DNA from: Bilabrum cf. latius
Taxonomy: Eukaryota; Bigyra: Bicosoecida; Bigyra; Bicosoecida
DNA: 64,000 bases
NCBI GenBank assembly: GCA_965178125.1
Contig: OZ237738.1
Coordinates: 682,001 to 746,000, forward strand
Direction of reading: 5' to 3'
Position numbers and translations under genes: made by a program. Each line of letters begins with the position of its first letter. The first letter of the stretch is position 1. Positions 25,501 through 36,392 of the stretch are shown here, piece after piece. Under the pieces are notes generated by a model. That model saw only the letters and a program-made list of their open reading frames with translations, had not been told where the DNA came from and made no database searches.

Positions 25501-27938
25501 AGTGACGACGGCAAGGTGCAGCCTGCCACTGGAGCCGTACACTGCGTCATCAGCAGCGTCACTACGGCCCGCACCGGCAGGGAAGAATGGCGGGTATAGG
25601 GGTGGCGGCGGATACACGACGCCACCAAGCACTCTGGCAAAGTAGGAAGTTTTCGCCGAATGAAGCGCATGCAGGACATACTGGTATTCTCTACCACTCC
25701 TGGCCGCTGCTGCTGCCCTGGATATACCTGCCAGCTGGCCACTGCGGATTGAGTTGAGTGGTATGCCGCCACGAAAGTCGAGTGCCTCCGCCGCTACGTC
25801 GTCGTCCTCCAGAGGCTCCACCGTGACAACATAGGCGACGTTGCCCGCCGTGATCACCGGAGACGCGCAAGCCTCTATGGTATCAATATCGTTCCATTCA
25901 GTCTTGCCCGAATCAAGGTTGATAGCGCCCATGCCCACGCCAGAGCCAGGGCGAGGGATGTTACCAGATGTGCCCGTGGCCCCCCAATCGTAATAAGAGG
26001 GGAGATACGACTGGCAGAAGTACAGGAGTGAGCCTGACATGGCCACCTGGACAATGGGCGCGGGCTGTCCAATGGTGGCCATGCGCGGTTCCAGACCACT
26101 CGAGCGAACAAAGCCAAGCAAGGTCCCGTTACTAGTGTCCACAGAAAGGACGCCCGTTCTGCCGTTGATCGAAGCAGCAGCATACCCTATGCTGCCTGCC
26201 AGCAGCCAGTTCGACCGAATGTCTGTGATGTTCACAGTGCTTGCACCACCCGGAGATAGCTGCCCCTACTACTTGCCAAGATGCCAGCCTCGTCCTGGCG
26301 TGTGCGGGTCCGTCTGCACGTCCACGCCGTATACCTGCACTTCTGGCAGCGACCATCCCTAGGCTGCTTTGACGCTGGAGCTGTGTAGCGGACCCTCGGA
26401 CCGAAGTGTCGTCACCTAGTCCGCCGGGAAGGACACGAGCAGGCGGCCGGAAGGCTCGTCCACCACGAGCGATACCAGAGCCAGCTCGCCGTACGACCAC
26501 GCAGCCGCCGTGGTGGCCACATCGCCGAAGGACAGCGTCTTGAACTCCGAGGGGCCGCCACTCATGGAGTCGACTTGCACAGTGTACGTGACGAGCTCGA
26601 CCTGCGTCCCCTGTTTCTGCAGCACGTAGAATACCGCCCAGCTCCTGAAGCCATCGTCGCCCAGGGCGTGCTGGCGGGGCGAGCCAACAGGCCTTCCCCA
26701 CGACAAGCCGCCCGCAGGCTCGTCAGGTGTTAGTGGCTGAGAATCAGTGAACAGGCCCGCGGAGGAGTTCCACAGGCTCGGCGGGGCAACCTGTATGGAA
26801 TAGACCCTTTGCACGCTATCAACACCGAGAGAGCTTGCGGGTGCCACGGGGTTGTTGGAGCTGGCTGCTGCTGCATCATCCTAGGGAGCGCGGCTCTGCT
26901 TTGACGACGCACTCCTGGCACCATGCAGCGGCGGCACGCTCTCTTTGTTGCCGGAAAGAAGTCGCCTCTGCTGCTTGATCGTGCGTTCCATGCAGTCTTC
27001 CACCCCATCTACCCAGCCACCCCGTACACCTGCAGCAGCATGCGCTGTGTATGGCGCGAAATTCTCGCAGAGAATCAAGTCTCCGTGCTGGGCGACGACA
27101 GCGGCAAAGATCGAGACGTCGATCAGTTCAGGCATATTGTCCGTTTTGGCACGGGGCCCCAGCGCGGATGAGTTGATGGCGCCGGTCACTGAGACTGCCA
27201 CGATGCCAGACGGGTGGTCGATGGCGAGCTCGGCGAACAGGATCGGCGGGGTGGAAACGTCGGCTCCTGGGCTGTTAGCGCCCACAATACCACTGAATTG
27301 GCTGATGCCATGCAAGCTAGCTTCGATGAAAGAGCCCGTGTTCCATAATTCCTTGCTGTACTGCTCTGCATTGTTGCTGAACACTTTGGTCATGCGGAGA
27401 GACAGCATCTGGCGAGTGGACGTCTGGTTTGATCGTAGGGCTTCGTTATATGGCTGCAAGAATCGAGAGATTGAAATAGAGCGCCAAAGGAGCTTGCGTC
27501 GGACGATCGACCTGGCATAGGCTGCGTTTTTGCTGCACTCACGACCAATGCGGCGGTAACGAAGTACGAGTTGGCTTCCCTGTCTGCGACAAGACTCGAT
27601 TCGACCAGGTGCGATTTAGGAATAACTACTTCTGAACCCTTCTGCTCATGCCACTCCTCGCAGTACTCGCTCGGTCCGGCCGCTGAGGAGGCGAAAGCTC
27701 CGGAAGGCCCACCAGAAGCCGTGGTCCAGCCAGCCACGCCGCTCCCCGCAGATTCGATAGGATTATCCGCTCGTTGCCGTAGAACGAATAAAATCATAGT
27801 GATTAGGACAGTGAAGGATACCACAAGGCAGACAGGGGCCAAAATGTCCCGCAGTCGGCCTCCCTGCACTCTGCACACGAAGCATTCTGCCTCCTTAGTA
27901 TCTTGCGCCCCTCCGGGTTGCAACAGCCGGGAACGCAT
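22477..27938 (-). CDS. Giant polytopic membrane protein, about 1,790 residues, six predicted TM segments
   Basis: Exon 1 (27543-27938) starts at ATG 27936-27938; intron 27454-27542 (89 bp, donor GTGAGT, acceptor TTGCAG, phase 0); exon 2 (22477-27453) is one frame with about 17 TAG codons read as Gln, ending TGA 22477-22479. Predicted TM segments at residues 32-53, 835-862, 1219-1241, 1399-1420, 1546-1569 and 1630-1655. The first loop (about 54-834) is extracellular if the N-terminus is inside; it has N-x-S/T sites and beta-rich repeats (GSIGYAAASINGRTGVLSV, VITAGNVAYVVTVEP) reminiscent of PQQ-type propeller blades. The loop between TM3 and TM4 is Cys-rich (CFCYPGDG, CPCGPDC-like spacing); the C-terminal tail has paired cysteines (FCFPGCC, CVGCCFTYVCC). 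I recognise no family; receptor, adhesion or transporter are all possible. Stretches near 24300-24900 are low complexity and could hide further introns. Confidence 0.6.
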
Positions 27939-28110
27939 AGCAGTAGTCAATACTTGATCAATGACAAATTACCATTCAAGAGTTTGGTGACTGGGTCTTG
28001 TGCGAGGAGCACTGAAGAAGGTCGCATTTTGTGACGAGTGCACAGCTTCTGGGCACATAGTTCGCATTCGTGCAGATCTGGAGCACAATGTTGCACGTAT
28101 AATCTCTGGA
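27939..28110. promoter_or_regulatory. Divergent intergenic region between membrane protein and coiled-coil protein
   Basis: 172 bp separate the two opposite start codons if the plus-strand gene begins at ATG 28111. The frame of that gene is already open from 27991, so part of this may be coding. AT-richer than its surroundings; no clear core promoter motif. Confidence 0.3.
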
Positions 28111-29280
28111 ATGTTGCAGAGGTGGTCATGGCCTGCTCACGACGAGACAATCGCACAAGAATTTGTCGAGATACGTGAAAAGGCGGGACCACCACCGCCG
28201 GTTCAAGATCCCGGTCTACTGTGCACAGCAAAAGAAGGACCGTGTGAAGTTGAGTGCACTCTACGAGCCGATAGTCGTGCTTGTTTCCGTGGGATGATTG
28301 CTGTAACGAACTCCAGAAGAGCAGAGGTATGGTTTGCCAGAGACAAGACCATCGGGCCCAGATCGGGCCAAGGCGTGGCTGCAGCCGATTGGAACTACCA
28401 TTCAACTGTTTTGGCACGGCCAGTTCCCGGAAATGTGCACGCATTTATACTTGTGCACTCCTTTAAGCCAGAAATGGTTGGAGTTCGTGGCATTCGGATT
28501 CGGTGGCATTCGGATGGAGAGTTCAAAGGATGGGCTGTCCGCCTCTTAGGCTAGGTTTCACACACTTCGACTCCTTCCACACAGAATGGGCAGGGCCACT
28601 TAAGAGTGCTGTCGGCTTCATAGCCCGGAGACATGCGAAGGACTGCTGCAGCAGGCGGGGTGGCGATGTCAGGCTCGGCACCTCCGATGAGATCCTCCAT
28701 CGCTTACACTGCCAGTGGCAGTAGCAGCGGCTCGAATGATCATGGTGCTACTAGTATTAGTACGACTGGTGCCCCAGATGCAGAGAAGCTCACGCCTGGA
28801 GCAGGCATATCGCCCGGCGGGCGGCTGGGCAGTGGTGACGACACACCGCATGCTCGTGCCATGCAGATGATCGCTGCCCTCAGGCTATCATCATCCAGCC
28901 GCGCGGATCAGGCTAGGGGTGGCTTCGGTGCTGATGCTGATGCTGGTGCTGGTGCTAATGGTGGTGTTGTCATCGCTAGCAGCAGAGCAGAGACGAGCAG
29001 CGAGGCTGCGGTAGGGGCCGAGGAGGGAGCTCCTATAGCGCGGCAGGAAGAACTAGCAGACTAGGCGGCCCCAAAGACTGAAGTATCAGCGGCTGCGGAA
29101 CCGGGCGGATGGCATGCCGGTGGGCAGCAGAGCGCGGCTGGGCCTGTGGGGGCCCTAGCAGCGCCTGGCTTGGTGCAGGCAATCGCACAAGCAGTCGCTG
29201 CAGAGGTCGAGCAGAGGCTAGCGTCTCGTTTAGATAGGATTGAGAGCAGGCTTGTCAGCCTGGAGGGATTGCTGCGGTAA
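28111..29280 (+). CDS. Unknown protein with C-terminal coiled coil
   Basis: The frame is open from 27991 to TAA 29278-29280; 28111-28113 is the first in-frame ATG, so it is taken as the start, though an upstream exon is possible. The N-terminal half is compact with no low complexity (AVTNSRRAEVWFARDK, VHAFILVHSFKP, RIRWHSDGEFKGW) and looks like a folded beta-rich domain I cannot name. The second half is Ser/Gly/Ala-rich. The last 30 residues form a heptad-like helix (EVEQRLASRLDRIESRLVSL), suggesting oligomerisation. TAG codons at 28552, 28618 and 29062 are Gln. One of the five genes here that use TAA as the terminator. Confidence 0.5.
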
Positions 29281-29405
29281 AAGAGGACTCTGCAACATGC
29301 ACCTTACAAACACCTGCTGAAGTCGACGTTGAATTGCCACAAAACCCTGCTCCTTTATCACGCAGCAGCATGTGAGAGACAACATTCATTCAGCAGCATG
29401 TTGGT

Positions 29406-30542
29406 TTGAACGCCTACCAGCGAGCATCGACACTTTTTTGCTTTGAGACGCTACGGTTCAAGATCTTTGCAGCTGCAACTGCGCTTTCTATCTTGTCTCG
29501 CAGGCAAACCGTGTATAAGCTTGCAGTTCTTGCATGCGTCTCCGGCTTGTCTTTGGCGAAGAATCCTGATTGCACCTTTGCTGGCTAGAAGGGTGCTCTT
29601 CTAGGGAACGCAGCAAGAGAGAACGTCTGCATGCCGTACGCTGGTATCGGAACTGGATCGTACCGCCACGGCAGCACAGGGTCGGGGGAGTGGTGGAATG
29701 ACACCGTGGCAGAGGTTGCCATTGATCAGTGGCTACGAATCGGTGGACGCCGCATTGATACATCATTCACGTATGGAGACCAAGTAGGCATTGGCCGCGG
29801 GATGGTGAAGTCAGGCCTGCCGCGCGAACAAATTTTTGTGACTTCCAAGGTCGGCCCCGGGAACCCCCTCGGTTACAACGAGACATTGCAGCAGTTCGAT
29901 CAGGTGCTCGCCACGCTCGGCAACCTCTCCTACGTCGACCTCTTGCTCATCCATTGGCCCGATGGGGGCAGCAAGAGCACCGACCCGGCGTGCAGCGGCC
30001 CCAGCAGCAGCCCCAAGAAGTGCAGGCAGAGCACGTGGAGGGCACTGGAGGACATCTACACGGCGAAAGGCGCCCGGGCCATCGGAGTGAGCAATTTCGA
30101 GAAGCATCACGTGGAAGACGTGCTGGAGCTGGGCGGCCTCAAGCCGGCAGTGGACCAGGTCGAGTACCACCCTTACTTCCACGAGGACGACCTCGTGAGT
30201 TACGTGCAGTCCCAGGGGATCCAGTTCAACTCCTACGCTCCCTTCGGGGCCTACGATCACGCAGTGCCCGCGTTCCACTGGCCACACAGTCCGCTGGAGG
30301 ACCCCGTGGTGCAGGCGATCGCGAAGGATCACGGGGTGACCGGTGCAGAGGTGGTGCTCCAGTGGAACTACCAGCAGGGCATCGTCTGGAACCCGAGGAC
30401 TATGAGCTAGCAGCACATGCGCGAGAACTTGCTTGACAAGGAGTTCACTCTGTCTGGCGACCAGATGACCCAGATTGCCACAAAGGTGCAGGTCCCCTCC
30501 AACCACCCCAAGGTGTGTCCGAATCCGCAGGACATGCCGTAA
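29406..30542 (+). CDS. Aldo-keto reductase (5' end uncertain)
   Basis: NAD(P)H-dependent oxidoreductase of the AKR superfamily, reducing aldehydes or ketones. The catalytic tetrad is visible: Asp and Tyr in DTSFTYGDQ (about 29757-29783), Lys in VTSKVGP (about 29839-29860), His in LLIHWPD (about 29943-29965). The later GVSNFEKHH and VDQVEYHPYF stretches are also typical, and the C-terminal loop has the expected R-T-M-S then H-M-R-E-N-L. In that loop TAG 30408-30410 is Gln, matching a variable polar position; another TAG is at 29586-29588. Ends at TAA 30540-30542. The domain core starts at MPYAGIGTG (29631); the residues before it include a hydrophobic stretch (KLAVLACVSGLSLA) resembling a signal peptide, but no ATG precedes it in frame. 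A first exon, with acceptor at about 29502, is likely. Confidence 0.85.
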
Positions 30543-30729
30543 GAGGCAGCGGGCCAAATTGGGTCGGATCGATGGATAAACGCAGTTGTCGACCGGTGGT
30601 CAATCGGTTGTATTCATTTGCTTTGCATGTGATAATTCTTTCTTTCTCTCATTAGGTAGAGCTAGATTCCAGACGCCTTGCCGGTGGCATGAGCCCACCG
30701 CACCTCCAGAGGCAACACCGTCTGGGCGC

Positions 30730-31921
<1,192 letters not shown>

Positions 31922-32008
31922 GCCAGCCGGGCACGCGGTGAATACTTGCTTGTTTGGTACAGGAAGCTATAATTTTGGAGGGAAACGACAAGTTGGGAGT
32001 GGGGAGAA

Positions 32009-33187
32009 TCATTGTCTCGAAGACGAATCAGGACCACTGGCATTGCTAGCCCCAGGTCCATCACCACCATTTGCACTCCGAGTCGCACCACCACCACCAG
32101 TAGGCCTGAACCTGTCCACCGCAGAGGCCTCCAGCGACCTCACCCCGGTGATACCAGCCGTCCCTCGATTGCTCACTCTGTGGAGGCACGCAGAGTCGCC
32201 CACGGCCGCCTCCATCCGCCGGTACCAACCCTCCATCCTCGTGTTCCCCAGCGCGTCCCTGAAGCTGTCCAGGCCCTCGATGGCCCTTAGCATTCCGAAC
32301 ACCGTCACGTCCGCACGGCTGGGACGGTCCCCGCCCATGAAGGCCCGCCCAGGGACGGATTCCACGGCATCGATCCACTCGTCGATGCAGCGGTACAGGG
32401 CCTGCCTCGGGGTGCCGTCGCCCTCACTGTCGAAGCCGTGCTTGGACATGAGACGCTTGCCCACCGCCCACATGATGGTAGCCCCGACCCACTTGCCGGC
32501 CAGTGCTTCGAGGTAAGACATCGTGGAGTGATCCGCGTCCATCATGAATTCGAATGACTGTATCGCTTCCGCCGTGGTTCGGTAAATGTTCGGGCTTAAT
32601 ATGTGCACGAACCGTGCGTAAGCCCACTTGCGCCACTGGCGAGATTCTTCGGTGTCCTCGGCGTACAGCCGCTGCGGACTGTCTATGCCAAGGCTTCTGT
32701 CAGCTTCTGCGACCAGCTCGTCCAAATAATCCACAACGCAGGAGCTGTCGTGTACTTCCATACCATTAACGATCGCAATTGGTACTTTGGTGTACTTTGT
32801 AAACCCAACTTCTCGCTTAATAAGCGGATTTACGTCAACCATGGCATACGGCACCCCGGCGTAGTCTAACGAAGCTCGTGCCACGTTGCAAAACGGACAA
32901 TTCGAATACTGATAGACAACAGCCATGGTGGAGCCCTTCCTGGTGCCCTGATCGCACCGGGCGAATCCACCTCGGCGCTACAACAGCGGGAGCATGGCCG
33001 CTCCGTCTCGATCTAGCTGGCAGCCGATGCCAGGACCGCCGTCAACTACGGCAGGATCAATTCCTGGCTCTGATTTGGCCGTAACATTCCACGCAAGCGC
33101 TGCGGTTAGCGCTGCGGGAGCAACAAGCGACCTTCCCGCCCCTCGCAACAAACGCTGAAACTGTCGGACACCAAACGAAGCCCTCAT
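32009..33187 (-). CDS. PTGES2: Prostaglandin E synthase 2-like protein (glutaredoxin + GST-C fold)
   Basis: Membrane-associated GST-like protein of the mPGES-2 family. Start ATG 33185-33187 opens a basic, Arg-rich leader (MRASFGVRQFQRLLRGAGR) that resembles a mitochondrial presequence, as in animal PTGES2. TAG 32978-32980 is Gln and links this leader to the conserved part. The thioredoxin-like domain has YQYSNCPFCN (CxxC), VDVNPLIKREVGFTKY and KVPIAIVNG; the helical domain has RQWRKWAYARFVHILSPN, the characteristic YRTTAEAIQSF, and GRAFMGGDRPSRADVTVFG. Ends at TGA 32009-32011; 392 residues, close to the usual 377-384. The tail past RMEAAV is a poorly conserved Gly/Ser-rich extension. True substrate in this organism is unknown. 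Confidence 0.9.
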
Positions 33188-33410
33188 TGCAGCAGGGCGT
33201 TCTGCAGAGACTTCGAACGGGTAGATCAGGACACTACTCTCGGTTCAAGATCCTATTCACGGCTGTGACAGGTGGTTTTGCTGTCTGTTTGCTCTGAGGT
33301 GCAGGTGACGAGTGCAAGCTAGACTGACGTGGTGTGTGTGTGCTCAACGATGCGGTCTGGAGCACGTGAATTCTGTACGGAAGCAGCGCGCCACCATGCA
33401 TCTCACCACA

Positions 33411-36219
33411 TCACGTCCGTTTCCCAGCACCTCGGCTCAGCCAATCCGCGAACCCCGCCTCCACAAGTGCCTTGGCCCTCCTGGCCTGCCCCCTCACGTA
33501 GGCCAGCTCCTGCCTCGCGTCCTAAAACAGGGCGTGCTGCTTCCTGTACGATGCCTGCGCAGCACGCAGGGCCTCGGCCGCGGCATCGCCCTCCTCGCCC
33601 TGGGCGGCCGACCGCAGCGCAGCCGCGGCCTCGTCCACCCGCTCCTTCTTCCGGTTTACCTCCGAAGCGAAGGCCTCGGCGCGGGCCTTCGCCTGCCGGA
33701 CCGTCTCGGCCGCCCGATCGAAACTCGCGACGGCGTCCCGACCGGCACCGGTCTTCCAGGCAGCGAGCTGCTCCGCTGGATCCGAAGAGGTTGACCCGGT
33801 CCCGGTGGTGCTCGGTGAGGCAGCGCCTGGCGGCTCCATGCCAAGCTCTTCCCCAGGTGGATTTGATGCTGCTACTCTGCCGGCCCCCGCCCCAGCCCCA
33901 GCCCCCGCCCCGGCCCCAGCATCCCCAGAGGTGGCCCGCCTGCCAGGCCTGCCGAGCGGCGAGCTGCTTCTGGAACTCTTGCCGCGGGTGTTTCCCCGAA
34001 GATCCATTGTTCCCTGAGAATCTATTGTTCCCTGGGTGGCCCGCTCCACTGTGGCCATGGAGCGGGCAGGAGAGCCCTCGCTCCCCCGCACTGGTGCTGG
34101 CCCACCGTCATGCGGTTGCCTTTGCCCTTGCCTTGATAACCGGTCCAGCAGCACGGCAATGCCAATGTGGAGCTCCCGGGCCGTCCGAAGCTGCCAGATG
34201 GCGGATCCACCGGCACCCGCGTCGTCCGCGTCGCCAGCGTCATCGCTGGGGTCGTCCCACCGAGCGAGCGCTTCCAGGACTGCGGAACCTTCCCGCGCGG
34301 CGCCGCGCATCTCGACCGCTCCGTGCATTGCGGAACCAGACTACCGCTCTGCTTGTTCCTCAAGTAGCCTGTCGACGACTTTGCCCACTTCACGCATTTG
34401 CTCCGATCGGGGAGGACCGTGTCTCACGCCCAGCCTCCCCGTCATCTCGTCGTGCAGCGCAAGCTCCTGCCGCAGCATCCGGACCTCGTCCTGTAGCCGA
34501 CGAACCTTCACGAACACCTGGGGGTCGACCGCGGTCCCCGCTCCGCCTCCGGACCCCCCTGCAAGTGTGACGTTCCGCGAGGGTCGGTTCCGCACCCGCA
34601 GCATCCGCGCGGCGAACCGCAGCGTGGCAGTGCTCTCGCTCGCGTGAGCACTCGAGGGCCACACGCATGCGACCAGCCTGGTGAGGCAGTTGCCTCCGAG
34701 CGAGTCTCGCAGGTACTGGGTGAGCACGCTCCGGCGGTACGGGATGTGACGAGTGTCCCCGGAGCCGCCCTTGCCACCCTGACGGCTGCCACCACGACCA
34801 CTGCCAGTTTTCCTGTCTTCATCTTCATCTCCAGCTGCTCCGCCCCGGCCTCTGTCCCCCAAAGCAAGCACAACCTGCTGCAGCGCACTCAGGCTCTTGT
34901 TGATGTGCGTGGCCTCCTCCAGGGTACGGCCCTCCGATCCTGTCTTGCTCACCCTCTCTGACCCGGCCAGGTCAACCAGGTGAAGCTTGGACGAAGTCAC
35001 CTCCTCCACCTCCACCTCGTCCTCTACCTCGCCGCCTTCAGCTCCACCAAGGTCTCCATCTTCTCCCACTCCTCTTCCTATTTCTCTATCCCTGTTGCCC
35101 CGGCCTCCGGAGCCAGGCCCCGCTGATCCTGCAGCCGCATGCACGCGCTTCTCCAACTTTTTCTTATTACTCCTCGCCTTTCGAAGGAGCGTTCTTGATC
35201 TTCTAAGGTGCAGCGTCACCACGCAGTGCGACCGTGTCGAGCGCTCGTTCAGCGAGTGCTCCGCAATGGCGCGCACCTGCTCTGCGCGAGCGAGCAGCTC
35301 AAGGGCTTCTTCCGCGCTGTGCAGGACGGGCTGGCGCAGACCGCGCACTTCCACACCTCCGCTGGGGCTTGACACGACCCGTAGCGCCCCAGACGCAGTC
35401 GGAGCACTTGCTCGGCCAAAGGCGAGCGCGGGTCCCTTCAGGCCCGCCCTTCTGCTCTCGGCAGCTGCAGAGGCTGCCGCTCGAGTCGGGATGAGCTCTT
35501 TGGCTTCGGGATGCATCGAGACAGCCTAAGATGCGCCCGTTGGTTGGGAGGGACCGGACGAAGGAGACGCAAACGTGCCAGCATCTCCCATGCCAGTGGC
35601 GGCTTGTTGCCGCTGCTGCTGCAGCATGGCAACGAGGGGGTCCGCGGACACCCGCTCGTCGAGGAGGTCCAGGAGCCTCTCGTTGTAGATTTCGAGGGCG
35701 GACACGCGAATTGCCCACGCAACACTTGTCACGCTGCTGTCTTCCAGCGGCGTGCTGCGCTCGTCCTGCGCTGCGTGTCGAAGCAGCCACTCGATGGATC
35801 TTGGCACCAGGCCGCGCCCCGAGTATCCGCCACCGGGGGAGCCTGTCATGGTATGCGTCTTACCCGCCCCCGTCTAACCGTAGCACATAATTGTTCCATT
35901 CTACCCGCGGACTGCACTTTGCAGCACGGGGATTGCAACGGCATCAAACACGGCTTGCTGGCTGCCGGCTTCATCCACGACAGCGCTGCAAGGAAGCTTG
36001 AGCTCGCTACCTCTCGCGTCAGACCCGCTCGTGGAATGAACAGTGACCGTCTGCGATAGGCTCTTGCCGGGCGCGTATCGATTTTGCCGGCAATGCTTGC
36101 TCAAACTAGGAACTGGTCGGCAACAGCGAAGGACGGCTTACCTTCGGTCCAGTGACAATTCTGGCATCTTTATCGATACTAGGCCTTAGGCGAACGCAAA
36201 CATCAACTGATTTCTTCAT
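33411..36219 (-). CDS. Kinesin-family motor protein
   Basis: Microtubule motor with N-terminal motor domain. Exon 1 (36142-36219) is MKKSVDVCVRLRPS and onward; intron 36051-36141 (91 bp, donor GTAAGC, acceptor TATCGCAG, phase 0); exon 2 (33411-36050) ends at TGA 33411-33413; about 905 residues. P-loop reads CYG-Q-TGAGKTHTM, where the Gln is TAG 35874-35876 (residue 85), an invariant position in kinesins. Switch I is LNERSTRSH (about 293-301) and switch II HLVDLAGSE (about 383-391), followed by THINKSLSALQQV. About 70 charged Gly/Glu-rich residues are inserted between the switch I strand and the switch II strand. Past the neck (LRFAARMLRVRN) are short coiled coils (VRRLQDEVRMLRQEL; ASEVNRKKERVDEAA). 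Other TAG codons: 35901, 35526, 34341 and 33522. Subfamily not assigned. Confidence 0.93.
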
Positions 36220-36392
36220 ACAGACATTATTTACGGTTTCCTGCGCGAACGAGTATGCCCGCACAGCAACGGCAACCAAAATCGCCCCGCGGTTCCGCAA
36301 TGCATATTTGCGCGGCGCCAAGTCCAATAGCTCTTGCGACCATTCGAAACGGACCTTGCTACGTTTCTGGCGGCGCTAGACCGCAAGCAATC
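36220..36392. promoter_or_regulatory. Divergent intergenic region, kinesin / FHA-RING gene
   Basis: 173 bp between opposite start codons (kinesin 36219 minus, FHA-RING-CH gene 36393 plus). It must hold both promoters. Somewhat AT-richer; no clear TATA box. Confidence 0.4.

Noticed and set aside
33329-34570. 413-residue plus-strand ORF, Pro/Arg-rich
   Set aside because: Antisense to the kinesin tail; biased composition reflects GC-rich coding on the opposite strand.
36096-36141. A 46-bp first intron in the kinesin gene
   Set aside because: A 91-bp alternative ending at TATCGCAG (36051) has a better acceptor, keeps phase 0 and matches the other intron sizes.
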